A stretch of DNA of 8,845 nt from UBA4658 sp002405485. GTDB lineage: Bacteria > Planctomycetota > Phycisphaerae > Phycisphaerales > UBA1924. Every line of letters begins with the position of its first letter. Within the stretch, counting starts at the first letter, position 1. The DNA lies in assembly GCA_036823255.1 (NCBI GenBank), contig DAISGC010000117.1, forward strand, positions 1 through 8,845, given 5' to 3'. Both the position numbers and the translations under genes were made by a program. The notes below the pieces were generated by a model. That model saw only the letters and a program-made list of their open reading frames with translations, was not told the DNA's origin and searched no databases. Below are positions 6,685-8,845 of this stretch, piece by piece.

Positions 6685-7314
6685 ATGGCGCGCGTGCACA
6701 ACCGATCGCGGCTGCTGGCGTGGATCGGCGCGGGGGTCGTGCTGCTCTCGGCGGCGGGGTGGGCGATCAGCGTGTTCGGTGGGCGCGGTGCCGTGTACAC
6801 CATGGTCGGCGAGCCCGAGCCGTCAAAGGGCAGTCCGGATTGGTTCGAGTTGAGGACCAGGGCCTGGCGTGCATGGCTGCTGGACCATCGCTTGGCCGTC
6901 GGGGGCACCGGCTACACAAGCGTGCACCGTGACGCCGACAGGTTGCGGCAGCAGTGGCGCGCCGAAGCGGGCTGGAAGTTCTACGTGTCCGGGGGGTCGA
7001 CGATCCAGTCCTGGAACTCCTGGAGAAAGGGCGATCGCCGGCTGCTTGGCGCCGGGTATCAGCATGATCATGGTGGCGGCACGGGCATCTGGCACGCGAT
7101 CCTCCATGTGCCATGCTGGCTGCCACTGACGATCGGCTTGATGCCGATCGTCTGGCATGTGCTGCCCGCGAATCGGCGAGCCCGGCGTCGTGCGGCGGGG
7201 TTGTGCGAGCGGTGCGGATATGACCGCGCGGGCGTCTCTCCGTCCACGCAGTGTCCGGAGTGCGGCGCGGCGGCTCCGCAGATCGACGGATCGACGCGCG
7301 CTAGTCGGGCTTGA
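6685..7314 (+). CDS. Two-helix membrane protein with C-terminal zinc ribbon, function unknown
   Basis: A 209-residue protein. Residues about 9-31 form a membrane helix (L-L-A-W-I-G-A-G-V-V-L-L). A hydrophilic stretch rich in W, R and G follows (about 45-135), probably extracytoplasmic. Residues about 139-160 form a second helix, and a basic R-R-A-R-R-R segment then points to a cytoplasmic tail, by the positive-inside rule. The tail holds C174-E-R-C177-G-Y-D and C190-P-E-C193-G, a four-cysteine zinc ribbon of the type found at the ends of many small Phycisphaerae membrane proteins. No catalytic motif is visible and I cannot assign a function. No Shine-Dalgarno precedes the ATG; the start is chosen because it directly precedes the first helix and comes after the terminator and -10 box. 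The frame is open far upstream, but only as an overlap with the isomerase gene. Its last 14 bases overlap the convergent alkaline phosphatase gene. Confidence 0.75.
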   Translation: MARVHNRSRLLAWIGAGVVLLSAAGWAISVFGGRGAVYTMVGEPEPSKGSPDWFELRTRAWRAWLLDHRLAVGGTGYTSVHRDADRLRQQWRAEAGWKFYVSGGSTIQSWNSWRKGDRRLLGAGYQHDHGGGTGIWHAILHVPCWLPLTIGLMPIVWHVLPANRRARRRAAGLCERCGYDRAGVSPSTQCPECGAAAPQIDGSTRASRA

Positions 7315-8836
7315 TCACGCCGCGGACTGGCATGGGGGTTTTCATGTCATCGGTAAGCGTGCCGGGGCCGAGGGCCATGGCGTCGACCATGACGGCGTGC
7401 AGGTCGGTGTTGTCGATCACGCCGCCGGAACCGCGGGCTTTTTCGGCGACAAGCTCGCTCCCGGGGCCGATCGCGGTAGTCTCGACATAGTCGGCGGAGT
7501 GATTGGGGCTGATGAAGTTCACGCCGAAGTGATTGGCGAGGATGCCGCCGAGCACCGACGGCCACTTGTTCTGGGCCTCGAATGGCGTGACACGCTGCTC
7601 GCGGAGGACGCGGGCGATGAGGTCGAGGTCCGCGGGGGTCAATGTGTAGCCGCTGGCCTCGCGAACGAGCGCGGGGAAGCGTTCGAGACGTGCGTCGATG
7701 CCCTTGACCTCGGCGAGCTGTTCGCCGATCCATTCGAAGCTCTTGCGGGGCTGCAGGAGGCGGTTCAGGCCCTGCTCGGCGTCGTCGTGATAGACCGAGA
7801 GTCCGGGGTTGGCGTTGCCGTGGTCGCTGGTGACGATGAGCAGGGTGTCGTCCACGCCGCGCTTCTGGAGCCAGGCCCAGACGGCGGCGATGGCGTTCTC
7901 GAACTCGATCTGCTCGCCGACGAGAGCGGCGGCGTCATTGTCATGGGCGGCGTGGTCGACGCGGCCGGCCTCGATCTGCAGGAGAAAACCCTCCGGAGCA
8001 CGGCTCAGCCGATCGAGCGCGGCGAGTGACATGGTCGCCAGGTCGGGCACCGTCGGGGCGCGATCGATGGCGTAGGGCACGTGGCTCTCGGCAAACAGGC
8101 CGAGGAGCGGTCCGTCGCTGCGGGCGTTCTGCAACTCCGCCTTGGTGCGCACGAACTGGTATGCGGGGTGCCTGTTGATGAGCGATGGCGCGAAGAAACG
8201 CTCGCCCCCGCCGAGAATCACGTCGATCCCGCGATCCATGCTCTGCTCGGCGATGATGCCCTCGTAATCGCGCCGCGGAACGTTGGCATAGAAGCCGGCG
8301 GGTGTGGCGTGGGTGACGCGCGTGGTGGTCGCGACACCCACGGCTTTGCGATGCTGCTTGGCATGAATCCCGAGGGGGAGCAGTTGTCGAGCGTCGGCGG
8401 CGACGTTGACCGAGCCGTTGTTGACCTTGACGCCCGAGCCCCAGGCCGTGGCCGCCGCGGCGGAGTCGGTGACGAGGGAGTTCAGGGCGTGCGTGCGCTG
8501 CAGGACGCGGCAGGTGCCGGGTTGAGCCCACAGCGTCGACCATGCGCCCGGCTTGCCGGTCGAGCGGCGGACCAGGAGATCGCCGAGGGTGAGCGTCCCA
8601 AAGGACATGCCATCGGAGACCATCAGGATGACGTTGCGCGCCTTGCCGCGGGCCTGCCCGCGGAGTGCGCGATCGTCGCGTCCAGCCCGAGCAGCGGATG
8701 GGGTGAGCGCGGCGGGGATGGCGGCCGCGAGCCCGAGCATCGCCGCGCCCCGGAGCAGATCGCGACGCGATGGATCCGCGGCACGCTGGTGGGCGGGGTG
8801 CTGATCGACGTGGTCGGCGGCTGAAGGGGTGCTCAT
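7301..8836 (-). CDS. Tat-exported alkaline phosphatase
   Basis: A 511-residue member of the classical alkaline phosphatase family, which hydrolyses phosphate monoesters outside the cytoplasm and usually helps phosphate supply. A twin-arginine signal is clear: S-R24-R25-D-L-L, a hydrophobic run (about 30-45), and A-A-R-A before a likely cut near residue 51. Expected active-site residues are present, with E. coli PhoA equivalents inferred by motif: D75 in S-D-G-M (D51), S125 in T-D-S-A-A-A-A-T-A (nucleophile S102), H176 and T178 in T-H-A-T-P-A (D153, T155), E289, D294 and H298 in E-A-G-R-V-D-H-A-A-H (E322, D327, H331), D338-H339 in T-S-D-H-G (D369, H370), and H446 in N-H-S-A-D (H412). It is a little longer than E. 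coli PhoA, mainly through the N-terminus and a helical insert (about 360-425). The ATG at 8836 is the only start that keeps the signal; the upstream region lies outside the window, so regulation by a Pho box cannot be judged. Confidence 0.93.
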   Translation of the reverse strand: MSTPSAADHVDQHPAHQRAADPSRRDLLRGAAMLGLAAAIPAALTPSAARAGRDDRALRGQARGKARNVILMVSDGMSFGTLTLGDLLVRRSTGKPGAWSTLWAQPGTCRVLQRTHALNSLVTDSAAAATAWGSGVKVNNGSVNVAADARQLLPLGIHAKQHRKAVGVATTTRVTHATPAGFYANVPRRDYEGIIAEQSMDRGIDVILGGGERFFAPSLINRHPAYQFVRTKAELQNARSDGPLLGLFAESHVPYAIDRAPTVPDLATMSLAALDRLSRAPEGFLLQIEAGRVDHAAHDNDAAALVGEQIEFENAIAAVWAWLQKRGVDDTLLIVTSDHGNANPGLSVYHDDAEQGLNRLLQPRKSFEWIGEQLAEVKGIDARLERFPALVREASGYTLTPADLDLIARVLREQRVTPFEAQNKWPSVLGGILANHFGVNFISPNHSADYVETTAIGPGSELVAEKARGSGGVIDNTDLHAVMVDAMALGPGTLTDDMKTPMPVRGVIKPD

Positions 8837-8845
8837 CGCGCAGAT

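Noticed and set aside
1..8845. tRNA, rRNA, CRISPR array, insertion sequence or phage-like defence cluster
   Set aside because: No cloverleaf, regularly spaced repeats, transposase motifs, terminal inverted repeats or defence-type domains were seen in either strand.

Overview
The window is GC-rich bacterial DNA, most likely from a planctomycete of the class Phycisphaerae. Two proteins start with the planctomycete N-terminal motif E-x-L-E-x-R-x-L-L (known as LEPR-XLL). One small membrane protein ends in the C-x-x-C-G-Y-D ... C-P-E-C-G zinc ribbon that is common in Phycisphaerae. Shine-Dalgarno sequences are present at some starts and absent at others. The taxonomic call is inferred from protein style, not from a marker gene.

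Layout. Bases 1-149 (minus strand) encode a fragment of a TolC-type outer-membrane efflux protein. It lies out of frame with the next gene, and every third codon position is G or C; I suspect a chimeric contig end. Bases 151-1473 (minus) encode a secreted CAP/SCP-domain protein with an SdrD-B-like module and a PPC-type beta domain, whose 3' end is not properly present. Bases 1585-4155 (minus) encode an 856-residue protein with two family-2 glycosyltransferase domains and an unassigned segment between them. A 241-bp divergent intergenic region holds a candidate -10 box, a pair of 10-bp direct repeats and a small dyad. Bases 4397-6571 (plus) encode a cyclophilin-type peptidyl-prolyl isomerase fused to about four divergent beta-sandwich repeats, followed by a strong terminator hairpin. 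Bases 6685-7314 (plus) encode a two-helix membrane protein with a C-terminal zinc ribbon. Bases 7301-8836 (minus) encode a Tat-exported alkaline phosphatase whose end overlaps the zinc-ribbon gene tail-to-tail by 14 bp.

How they fit together. Three of the products (CAP protein, isomerase, alkaline phosphatase) look extracytoplasmic, the zinc-ribbon protein is in the membrane, and the double glycosyltransferase probably acts on a surface glycan from the cytoplasmic side. The theme is cell envelope and secretion, but the changing gene orientation argues against one operon. Apart from the CAP and glycosyltransferase genes, which could be co-transcribed, each gene seems to be its own unit. I found no tRNA, rRNA, CRISPR array, insertion sequence or convincing new defence or metabolic system. 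The least-described items are the beta-repeat tail of the isomerase, the middle segment of the double glycosyltransferase, and the shared non-hydrophobic N-terminal sorting motif.
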